Positions 9,191-18,350 of a stretch of DNA of 18,896 bases are shown piece by piece (position 1 is the stretch's first letter; every line of letters starts with the position of its first letter). Below the pieces are notes generated by a model, which saw nothing but the letters and a program-made list of their open reading frames with translations, searched no databases and was not told the DNA's origin. Source of the DNA: Hypholoma sublateritium FD-334 SS-4 (lineage: Eukaryota > Basidiomycota > Agaricomycetes > Agaricales > Strophariaceae); NCBI GenBank assembly GCA_000827495.1, contig KN817635.1:63300-82195 (forward strand), written 5' to 3'. The translations under genes were made by a program, and so were the position numbers.

Positions 9191-10560
9191 TCAAGTACTG
9201 GGATCTAAGTTGATTGGACAATGACCATCNGCTGCAAGCTTTGAGAATGTCATTCTGTTGCGAAGGAGAATCATCTGATCCAAGAAGAAATTGTACTTGT
9301 CTGAGAGCATTTCTCGAAGAATAGCATGGAATCCTCCCAGCCATACATTTGTTTGCTCCGCAATCGAGGAGTTGAAGTACCATGCTTTGCCATTTTCACC
9401 ATGAAGCTCTTGATATATTGCTGGGTTGCAATTCTCTTGACAAAATTGATCTCGGGTAGAATGCTTGCAGTTGAAGTGAAAGACATNGACTGTCAACCCA
9501 ATTCTGTCGAAGAACGGATCATTCTTGACATGCTTCGCAAGCGAGCAGTTATTGTCAAAGAAAATATGGTTGGGAACTTGGCCATTGACACGAAATGTTC
9601 GCTTGATAAACTCCTGCAGAATAATTATATGAAGAGATATGCACACAAAACAATTTAAAAAGACTTACTGCGCAAGTAGAAATGGCCTCTGCACCAAAGA
9701 AAGTCTCTCGAGCAAGGATCATTCCGCATGGGGCAACAAGAATTTGCTCATTATGAGTGCGTCTTCGGCCAAATTGCCNCTTGATCTTTTTCTTTGCCTC
9801 GGCTGCAGGATTAGGAGTTCCGCCTCGTGGATCAGACACACCATCTGTGGTTCCATGTAAAATATCTGTTGGAAGATCAAACTCTTCGTCCTCCTCATCT
9901 AAAAGTGTTGCCTGATCAACATCCTNGGCTATTGCATCATTTAAATGAGAAACACGGGCGCGCTTGAGCTTGGCCTGTAGCTGAAAGCGAGATTGTCCAC
10001 GCAAGTCTCGCAGACGCTCAATTTCTTGATGCTCGGAGTTTGTACAAGTCATTTTACCAGGTACAGCTTCNCCGTTGCAATCTTTGATCACACAGACCTT
10101 GTTAAGTCCCCGGTGTGTTGCACAGAACCGATCCCTGATTGTTGTCAATGGAATATGGCAATTGTGAGAGCCGCATCGTGGATAGCCGATTGTAAGGCCA
10201 TCCATAACTACAACCCAGACAGATTTAGAGGCTTCAATCTTATCAATAAANGTACGAGTTCTTGAATAAAGATTGGTACATACATTCTTCTCCATTTCCT
10301 TTGTAGAAANGGGTACATCTGTCACAACNATGAGTGATTTCTTGTTGTCCACAGAGCTTGATCNNCATGTTTCTTTCTTTGATAGCGGCCGTAAATCGTT
10401 CAGCCTGCTCCCCGGTGTGGGGTACAGACAGAATGGTCTTACGCTCGAGGTGATCCTCGAGAAGAGACAGGATAATAAATCCATTTTGTACGTGATCACC
10501 TTTTAGGGCAGCTTTCAATGGCCAGTTTGGTGGAATGCTATTGGGTGCCCCAAGTGCAGC
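9191..10560 (-). CDS. KDZ-type transposase with CxC6 cysteine cluster, 5' part missing
   Basis: Exons on the minus strand are 10560-10284, 10231-9669 and 9613-9191, with introns 10283-10232 (52 bp) and 9668-9614 (55 bp); together they give 420 aa in one frame. The N-terminal part (IPPNWPLKAALKGDH...SVPHTGEQAERFT...THxCDRC) matches the end of the CxC5-like region. Then comes the CxC6-like cluster (VVMDGLTIG, CGSHNC, RFCATH, CVIKDC, CTNSEH) and an Arg/Lys linker (RGQSRFQLQAKLKRARV). The RNase-H-type core carries FFDNNC (~residues 298-303), VFHFNC and SIAEQTNVWLGG (~363-374). The Asp and Glu in these motifs are probable catalytic residues. The C-terminus looks complete. The first exon begins at an acceptor (atatcag) and no start codon or earlier CxC5 exon is readable, so this is probably a decayed copy. 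Many N bases occur. Expected role: cut-and-paste DNA transposition. Confidence 0.8.
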
Positions 10561-10689
10561 CTGATATGTGCGTCATCGGGGATTTGGGGGGAAATAGGTA
10601 GCGTTATAAAAGATATTACATTCCATGAGGATATCTAAAATGTAATTAATAACTGTAAGGATTGCGTTCTCGTATTTCATGGATTTTAA

Positions 10690-11135
10690 AGGACGTTGGG
10701 ACTGGCTTAATTTGCAACGTCTGAAGGTCTTAATTTTACCGGACAGACGAGTACAATTATTTTCCATGTAATCAATGCCATAGTAACACTATTTTCCGGT
10801 CAAATCATACCGAAGAATAGAGCACTGAACAAAAATAAAAACCATGTACACTTTGTCGTATTTCAAAGACTGATTGTTAAGCGCTGCTGCTGCAACTCTT
10901 TTAGTGCACGGTACTTCAGGCTTATTTCCCCCAGACTGCAGGTCTTGATTTTACAGAACAGACAAGTATAATTATTTTCTATATAGTCACTGTCATAGTA
11001 ATGCCACTTTGCGGTCAACTCATACCAAAGTCTAGAGCTCTGAACAAAAACAAAAACCATGCAGACTTTGTCATTTTTCGAAAACTGATTCTGAAGCGTC
11101 CTCTGCTGCCACTGTTTCAGTTCACGGTGCAACTT
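10690..11135 (-). repeat. 215-bp direct duplication upstream of the transposase
   Basis: Two diverged copies lie head to tail; aaggtcttaattttacc at 10724 matches caggtcttgattttac at 10939, and similarity runs on both sides to roughly 11130. On the minus strand the copies can be read as partly matching peptides (for example ENNCTRLSGKIKTF and ENNYTCLFCKIKTC). They may be remnants of a duplicated 5' exon of the KDZ gene, but this is weak. Stops and frame changes make them non-functional as read. Confidence 0.55.
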
Positions 11136-11204
11136 TACCTGACTTCAGTTGTAAAACATTGGCCTCAACCAATATATAGGGGGGTTGATATTGTGGAACC
11201 CCCA

Positions 11205-11800
11205 TCTATGCAAGGTAAAATATGTCGTGCTCAGATCTGATAAGACTGAATAGGACGATGAACATTACAAGACCATACCTTTGTTCCAAGCACTGGCCAA
11301 TGGAGAATACTAGCCACCTAATAAAATACCATCTCACTAGTAATACGTCTGGTGATAGCGCTCAGGAAGGACATGGCGACGGTCATCCTCAGGTGTACCA
11401 ACACTTGGCCCACGTAGAGTACATCATGTTCAGGTCTGACAGAACCCAATGAAATGACCATTATTACATGATCATGTCTTGATTTCAAGTATTGGCCAAA
11501 GGAGAATAATAGCTGCCCAATAAATTTTTATATGGCTTGTAATACATCTTGTGAGGCTGCCCAGATATGGTGCAGAGATGATCATCATCAGATGCACCAC
11601 TCTTGCGAATGGCAGAATACGTTATGATCAGGTCTGGTAAGACCCACTGAAACTACCTTTATTATATATTCATGTCCTGATCCGAAGGATTTCCCCTGGG
11701 GAAAAGATAACGACCTTATCACAAATCATACCAATAATGTGATTTGACTTTTGAGAGGGTCCAGATCCGTTATGAGCAACGGTATTTATGGTAGAATATA
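11205..11800. repeat. ~199-bp tandem repeat, about three units
   Basis: The marker word tcaRgtctgR recurs at 11231 (tcagatctga), 11430 (tcaggtctga) and 11628 (tcaggtctgg), a period of 198-199 bp. Other parts also recur in order: ggccaatggagaatactag matches ggccaaaggagaataatag, and catcctcaggtgtacca matches catcatcagatgcacca. The third unit decays after about 11700. No coding potential was seen. Confidence 0.7.
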
Positions 11801-11853
11801 GACATAGTGTAGCCATACGTTACGTGTGCTGAATGTTCCAGGTAGAAATATGT

Positions 11854-13348
11854 TTAGGTATTTACATTGTTCCCGGCAGAGGTCTGCAAAGCCAATCGCT
11901 TGGCAGCTTCTCTTTTGGCCTTGATTTTTGCCAATGCGCTGTTGGCTGTAACTGGCCTAGAATTTGCAGCGTAATTCGGAAATATTTGTCTGAATAAAAT
12001 ATGGGTTAGCAGATGACCTTGAGAGTATGGTTCAAGTTATACGAAACACTGGCACTCACTGGTTCCACCAGGACAATAGGGAGTCCACTTCCACCGCTTC
12101 CTCTGGTTCATCGAGCAGTTCAAGAATGCTATTGTAAAATCTCTCAGAATCCGTTACAGTATCCGACCTATTGAAAACACTTGAAGATGACAGGGCAAAC
12201 CTTGCCTTGGGAAGATCGTAAGCAGTGAAAGATGCATGCAAATATGACGTTACCTGTGTTGCAGAATATGCAATCGAAGCAGGGGTCACTCTGGTCATGC
12301 CATGGATACGCGCATTTCCTGACCTCGTTGCCTTTGCTTCTTTATCAACAGAGCTTGGGGAGGTAAAAATGTGTTTGAAAGCCTGGATTATGTCAGTCAG
12401 AAGTATCGGCAGGTCGGAAGGGTTTCAACTGTACGCTGACCTTGATTACCAAAGAACTGTGCAATAATCCTTTCCAGGGATCACTTTCGTCATACTGGTA
12501 AGAAGCGTATAAGAATATGGGCCATTGATCCCCAGCTACTGTGAGCTCTCCTGTAGCAAGCTTCTCTTTGATCCTTCGAGCGAAAGAGAAAGATATTACT
12601 CAATCTTCTGCATAGCCCAACAACATCAAAACTCACTCCTTGTCAGCCCAATCAACGCCTGCTGGGCAAAGAAGGCCCCCTGTAATTTCGTGATGAAAGC
12701 CACGCCCAGTCTTGACATTTCTTGCGATAGGAGGGATAAGGGGTTCCCCAGGAGGCGTAAGGCAGTCCACTATTGCGGATTTTAGACTTTTCGTGTCGTC
12801 GGACCTTGCGCTTGAGGCACCCTTTTGCAGCTAACTCGGATGTTACAAATAAGTTCGAGAAATCTTCAATCGAGAGTGGATTACTTACGTAGGCAGCAAG
12901 GGCATGGATTTCATCTTCGGATTCCGAGCTCATGAGTCTTTCTTCCAGCCCAGGCACACTCTTCAATAACGCTAGGAAAATGGAATGTTCTCTGAGTTCT
13001 CTGACGACTGGGTCAACCTATGGACATGAACACGCAATGAATTCATCGTCTTACTGGGGGGTGAATGCATCCTCTGGCTCCTCTGAGCGCTCTCCCATCC
13101 GAATGATGCCATTGTTGATTAAGGCGTGGATATTGCAAAGTGCGTGAATAGCTCTACCAAAATGGCGCCCGTGGTGTACGAGAGGATCGGTAGAGCGCCT
13201 GCAATTCAGATTACGTTCGTAACACGGATTCCTTGGAAAAACAAGCAGCGGAAACATACGGCTTCTTTCTGGGACCCAATTGAAGAGCGTCTGGGCGTCT
13301 CTTTCCTGTCGGTTCCAGTGCCTCCAGTTCATTTTCATTGTTGGGCAT
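11854..13348 (-). CDS. DUF6698-family protein, apparently intact
   Basis: Eight exons splice cleanly: 13348-13260, 13198-13055, 13000-12889, 12830-12637, 12573-12441, 12382-12254, 12205-12060 and 11989-11854. Total 1083 nt, 360 aa, with introns of 48-70 bp. The ATG at 13348 opens MPNNENELEALEPTGKRRPD. Recognisable blocks are DPLVHHGRHFGRAIHALCN (~33-51), VPGLEERL, the linker VKTGRGFHHE, GDQWPIFLYASYQYDESDPW, AFKHIFTSPSS followed by KATRSGNARIHGM, and FALSSSSVF followed by RSDTVTDSERFY. It ends with a basic helix after ANSALAKIKAKREAAKR. These match the agaricomycete DUF6698 pattern as I recall it, whose function is unknown. No membrane segment or signal peptide is seen. No lesion is visible, unlike the disrupted gene at 15680-17817, so it may still be expressed. 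The block order argues against a chance splice model. Confidence 0.85.
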
Positions 13349-13671
13349 GGTCGATAATTTAAGAGAAGAAGGAATTAGAGGCTCTTTACTGGTCGACCCC
13401 TTTTCCTTTTCCTTTTCCTTTTCAACCAGAGAAAATGCTGTGTTCAGGTTGTGCCTGTTTCAAAAGGTGACAGGTAAATTGAAGGCGGTGGGTTGACTAC
13501 TAGTGAGAATTAGTATCCATGCAAGCCCTGAAATATACACGGACTGATCAGCCGCAAACTTAAACTCCAAGGAGATTCAAAGCAAATTCGAAAAATTATG
13601 ATTAATTGGACTCGGAGGCCCAAAGATCTACGCCTGAAGGGAGTAGCCTTGGAGCGGACTTGGTGCGGAAA
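13349..13671 (-). promoter_or_regulatory. upstream region of the DUF6698 gene, with hexanucleotide repeat
   Basis: About 320 bp between two minus-strand genes. It contains a short microsatellite at about 13399-13422: three and a half TTTTCC units on the plus strand, that is GGAAAA units on the coding strand, about 50 bp ahead of the ATG. No other motif can be defended. Confidence 0.45.
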
Positions 13672-15499
13672 TTACACGCGCGATGCACCCGGACTCTTTG
13701 CACCTCGATCAGCCGGACCCAAATCTTCCACCCCATCCCAGATACCGTATTGGCGACGCAGCCTGTCTTCCTCTTCTGCCCTGCTGTTCATGTCTATTCT
13801 GAAGGAGGAATCCAGATTGTGAGCCTTTCCCAGACGGGAGACGAATTTGAGAGCCTCTGTGAAATATTCAGGGGTTCGCGGACCTGGCGTCGTTATTTCT
13901 TTCCAAAGGTCGTTGATGATTCTAAAATGTACGTCTTCCTGGTCAGCGAATGCTTGGTAATTTTGCAAGAGCGCGACCCGTTCTCCATTGTGGAGACCGC
14001 TTGCATTAGAAACTGTCAGTATCTCAGATTCCAGCTAGAAAAAAAGAACTTGAGTACAGGTCTGGTTCAGATCAAGACTACTCACAAAAAGCCCTGCAAG
14101 CGGTACTATTCCTGGTGGTAAGCTGACAGAGGTCTGGTTGTCCACGAGTTCTTTAACCACTAGAGCTACGTTGGTTCGTCCCAGGTGCCCTACCACAGAG
14201 TTGGCCACTTTTTCATTGGACTCAGAAGTCAGATAAGTGAACATGGATCTTCGTATGGTTTCCCTTTTGGGGTAATTCGGGTCATCCACACTTTTAAGGT
14301 GACCAGGATGAATTAAGCAATACAAATTCGCCGCTTGAGCGCTCCTTGTATCTGGTGCCTCAATGTGAGATGAACCCCCGGACAATTCATTGGGAAGGAG
14401 CTTAATCCCCATGGTTGGAGACTGAGTCGCAATCAGAGATGTGTCGTGGCGGACTCCGGTTATAAACCATTCAATGTATTCCGTGAGCTAGACGAACAAA
14501 ATCCCAAATCAACGACAAATGTCAAACATCGATATCTGGTAAAGGAAACTTACGTAGGTGTGGGTCCACCTGAAGAGCTGTCGAATGTAAGGACAATGGG
14601 CAATGTTTGTGATCCCAAAATCCCATTCCATGTTCAGATTAGGCCCTCCTGAAAGACGGTTGGCCAATTCGCTTCTGGAATGTTGTTTGTATAGCTCCTG
14701 GAAAAGCGGCCTTGAAATGCACTTTTCGAAAACCATGGTGGTTAGGTTGCCGGGGGACATGTAGAGTGATGAAGCATTCAAAATCTCGCGGCAAAATAGA
14801 ATTCGACTTTCTCCGATGAGCCAGCAAAGGGTAGACCATACACCTTCAGTTCCTTCATATAACTCTTGTTTGAACCTTGGCTTCCTGGTCACTTTCGGGA
14901 GGGGCGGGGTGGGAATTCCTTTGACGATATCTTTTCCGTCTTGCAGCTGGTAGTCTGCGAAGAGGTCTAGAAGAGAGCTATTCTCCCTCTGAAAGGTATC
15001 CATGTCACTGGGGTTCTAAACGAAATCCAAACATAAAACGTACCCCGACGAAAAACTGTTGCGGCGATTCAATCCCTGGCAGCGCCGCCGAACCCGTTTC
15101 CGACCCTCGCAAGGAAGTGGAACCTACAGAAACCGTCTCGACCCTGGGGAATTCGGGGACCGAGAGGAATGGGGGGGGAGGGCTGCTGGGAGCATCTGAC
15201 GGAGCGGGCGACTGCCCGGCTGCGGTAAATAATCGAGCATTTCGACGGATCATGGATTGGGTACTGGAAGGACTTCTGACAATGCGCTGAGGACGAGCTG
15301 TCGGAAGCAGAGTTTTTTCGGTTTCCCAGAGATATCTCGGATACATAGAAGGTTGGTATAGCGTCGTGTTGTTCAAGTCAAAGGCCGCATCGAAGCCAGC
15401 CCGCGGACGAGAGGGTTGCATGTTTGCTTGTCGGACCTCTCCATGAATTTCAAGAGGCTTTATACCAGAGCCCAAGGGATCGTTAAATGAGTAACACAT
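13672..15499 (-). CDS. unrecognised 551-aa protein, four exons with phase-0 introns
   Basis: Exons 15499-15044, 14988-14554, 14487-14086 and 14034-13672 join with introns of 55, 66 and 51 bp. Every junction is phase 0 and every exon is a multiple of three. I do not recognise the family. Residues ~1-150 are low-complexity, rich in Ser, Pro and Arg (QSPAPSDAPSSPPPP). The rest looks globular and mostly helical, with blocks such as GVWSTLCWLIGESRILFCRE, MEWDFGITNIAHCPYIRQLF and RRSMFTYLTSESNEKVANSV. It ends in a charged tail (RAEEEDRLRRQYGIWDG). There is no signal peptide or obvious membrane helix. The start is uncertain: an upstream mini-exon 15588-15559 (MTERRVEHRQ) could splice to 15457 in phase 0 through a 101-bp intron. 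The gene lies about 90-180 bp downstream of the disrupted gene on the same strand. Confidence 0.7.
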
Positions 15500-15679
15500 C
15501 CACAGAGGAACAGGGTAACCAGAATCCTTAACTTGGGTTCACTTCTGCTTTGGCTTACCTGGCGGTGCTCCACTCTGCGCTCGGTCATTTCATTCCTTCT
15601 TGCGCTAACTCCAAATATATTATCCACGGGTACTCGCCCTTTCTATGAAACAAAGACAGCGGTTCGAAGAAAAATAAAT

Positions 15680-17817
15680 TTAGCCCCTCCTCCCATGCTC
15701 TTCAAAAAAAGATGTCGACAATGCAGCGCTGTTGGTGATGGCGCGACGAACTGCAGAGTTTACTTTGATCCTGCTTCTCCATTGACCATTCGTCAGAGGA
15801 ACTCCTCGCCCGCTGTTTAATTCTTCAAGCCGTTGGCTGTACCAATTTTCGGAGCGTCCACTCCAAAATTGTTGGCGCACCAGGGTGTCCCAAAGGTCCA
15901 TTGGGGGCCACCAAGACTTTGTCGCCATCTGTTTCCCTTGTCCTGGTTGTGAAAAGAAGTTAGTTTATGCTCGGATAATTGGAAAGCGCTGTTGTTACCC
16001 GTGTAGACATGATAGACCCCAGAGATAATCTCAGCCTCACTTTCATCTAAAGCATCGTCAATCCAGATGTTCGTGGGATCTGCAATCAAGGAGGTACACC
16101 AATGTTGAAGGGTCGCTATAGAAGTGGGCCCCGTAAGAACATCCAGGAAGGTCGCGCTTTCTACAGCCAGGCGCCACAATATTCCTCCGCGTTTCAAGGC
16201 TTGCCTCGCTACGCGATGGTTTGTCAAGATATCGTCGCGCTCATGACAATAAGAATCATAGTCAGTTTTGCAGAACAGATAATCACTCAACCTTAGGCGA
16301 GGAATGCTCTTAGCCTGGCTTGTTCCTACCCTGAGGTGGGACCTATGCAAAACGGTGCGAAACGCCGTCCCTTGATTGAGAAGAGTCCTTGCAATGTCGT
16401 AGTCCGAAAGATCTTCATCCATACGCAGGATCATGAGGGCCAGAGTGACATCTTCTATGCAGATTTTCCATTCCACCGTGGCCTCTCCCTGGAAATCAAA
16501 GATGAATGTTCTTTCCTTCAATCGCCTCAAAAACTTTAGTCTTCTACAATATTTGAGGCTTCTTGGATTGCCTGATGCCAGGTCGAACAAGATATTGGGA
16601 GGGGGGGCGCAGGGGAATTGTGATAGGGCCCAAAAGAAGTGAACTCCTGCCTTGCCCACAGGTGTCTGCGCATATTCCTTGGTGACGTCTGTGGATTCGA
16701 AGCCTACCCCTAAGGCAAAGTCCTTGATTTGCTGGTCCGTAGCCGGGGGTAAGACCAGATGCGCGGAGGCAGACGGTGCGACAAAACCGTACAACAATCT
16801 CAAGATATCCCCGGGCGAGTGCACATCTGGGTGATAATCTTCACCCCATGCACCTTCTGCTCCATAAACTGAACTTGAACCAGCCAGGGCCCCGACTTTC
16901 GGTGGTGAAGCAGGTCGGATTCCTATGGGCAGGATGGGCTCATCATCACCTTCCTCCCAGAAGTCCGCCTGTAACTCCTCCGCATCCTTCTCCCCCATCT
17001 CCGTGGCAACATCCCACTCATTCGTCCTCTCATCGTAGTGTTTTTGCTTTTTGCCGTAGTCACCAAGAGTCTCATGGTTTAACCTCCTTATAACCGGGGT
17101 TCGGGTCCATTTTCCAGTGCCGTGATCCTTGTCCCAGTGGAACACCTTCAGAGTCGGCTTCCTCTTGGGTGGGGGACCCGTGGCTCTCCTCTCGCGCTCC
17201 AGGAAGAACGCAAGCCAAGGCCTATCTTCATCACTTTCCGCAGTTGGCTTAGGGGTTGGGGCGGCGATCAAGAAAGAGTGCGCTAGTTGAAGAAGATGGC
17301 CTGGAGGCGTATAACGGTTCCAAAAACATGGGTTCCTCAGTCTCTGGGACTCCTCTCGGGAACCCCAAGCATACCAAACTGGAATACCAAGATGTACGAA
17401 GAAATCGACGGTGGGCTGCTCTTGCGAACTGCTCAAATCAAGAAACACCCCTGCACGGGGGTAGGACAAAGTGAACTGACTTTATTGCTGCCGGATTTCA
17501 GAAAGGATGGGTTCATCTGTGTGCCTGGAAAATTCACGATACCATTTGGGTACTATATCCACCTCTCTGTGGCCGTCCGAAATCTCAGCGATAGCAATAC
17601 CCAGAGATACCATCCCCATCCATACAGAGAACCAACCCCTACATCGCTTTTCTGCCGCAATGTATTGAGAGGGATAGTCGAACTGCTTTTGACACGCCAG
17701 AGATGTGCAAGTAATCGTTTGCATTTTTGGAATGGAGTAAGAAGACTGGAAGCTCCTAACCAGCCTAGTGAGGGTGTTCTCCAAGCGGTTCCAGTTCAGG
17801 ATGTCATTGGAGTCCAT
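15680..17817 (-). pseudogene. agaricomycete expanded-family hypothetical protein with one in-frame stop
   Basis: Exon 1 runs 17817-15999 and exon 2 15942-15680, with intron 15998-15943 (56 bp, branch-like ctaac). The product would be 693 residues but for a TAA at 17484-17482 (codon 112). The same frame continues directly after it. Recognisable blocks are MDSNDILNWNRLENTLTRLV, the Trp/Gly-rich FSVWMGMVSLGIAIAE, YPRAGVFLDL, HLGIPVWYAWGS, an acidic middle (LGDYGKKQKHYDERTNEWD), and YHVYTGQGK then SWWPP across the intron. The exon 2 end is WYSQRLEELNSG then QWRSRIKV. I recall this as a very large family of unknown function in mushroom-forming fungi. A longer N-terminus is usual; here an acceptor-like gtgcag precedes the ATG and the inverted-repeat arm begins within 40 bp, so the 5' part may have been removed. 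A sequencing error at the stop is possible. Confidence 0.75.
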
Positions 17818-17854
17818 CTGCACCAGTAGCAGCTGGTTTCATCTATCAAGTAAA

Positions 17855-18093
17855 GGTAGTTGCCTAAGTATGTTCATGCATCCACAAGGGTAGTTGCCTG
17901 CCACCTGGGGCAACTGCCCAACAGCCCATTTCTGGGGCTTTATCAGTGTAAATACCTGCTTGACCACTGGAAACAACCCAATGCCGGGCCCGGCATGAGC
18001 TGGCATGTGGCTGAGTTTGAAAAAAAGAGCAAAAAGGTGGCAAGGCCGGCTTGAGAGCATGAAAAATTCCCACAGTCAGTTAAAAATGCGAAA
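17855..18093 (-). repeat. right arm of long inverted repeat
   Basis: Reverse complement of 1-240. The outer 104 bp (17990-18093) are identical by eye to 1-104, the section 17908-17989 is diverged, and 17855-17902 is nearly identical to 192-240. The arm ends about 40 bp from the ATG of the disrupted family gene. Outward of it the repeat-like sequence continues into AT-rich DNA, with an N at 18095. Confidence 0.85.
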
Positions 18094-18350
18094 ANTGCCC
18101 AAAAAATAAAATCTAATAGAAACACAGTCACCTGCCCATTTCGTCTGCTTAAAATAGATTTGGCTATTGCTAAATTAAGATATAGGTGGCTTGCAGGCTT
18201 GAAAAATTCCCACGGTCCCTCGAAATTGCGAAATTTCCAAAAAAATCTAAATTTTTAATACATGAACTTAGCTGCTGATTTCTCTTGGCTAAAGATAGAA
18301 ATACCTAGTACTATTTTGTGATATAGTCTAAAAATAGAAAAAATCAAAAA
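18035..18350 (+). repeat. ~140-150-bp diverged subrepeats at the outer edge of the right arm
   Basis: The word aggtggc at 18035 and 18184, and tgaaaaattcccac at 18060 and 18200, followed in both by a-rich tgcgaaa sequence and aaaaaatctaa-like sequence, mark two diverged copies. Weaker traces (tgcgaaa, taaatagaaa) continue to about 18540. Such subterminal repeats are common in DNA transposon ends, but here this is only suggestive. Confidence 0.55.

Noticed and set aside
11854..17823. TET/JBP dioxygenase gene
   Set aside because: I looked for one because of the known KDZ association, but no dioxygenase-type iron-binding motif or similar domain is readable in the minus-strand genes.
17287..17829. 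Plus-strand 180-codon frame
   Set aside because: It is the antisense shadow of the large minus-strand family gene, whose protein blocks are recognisable.
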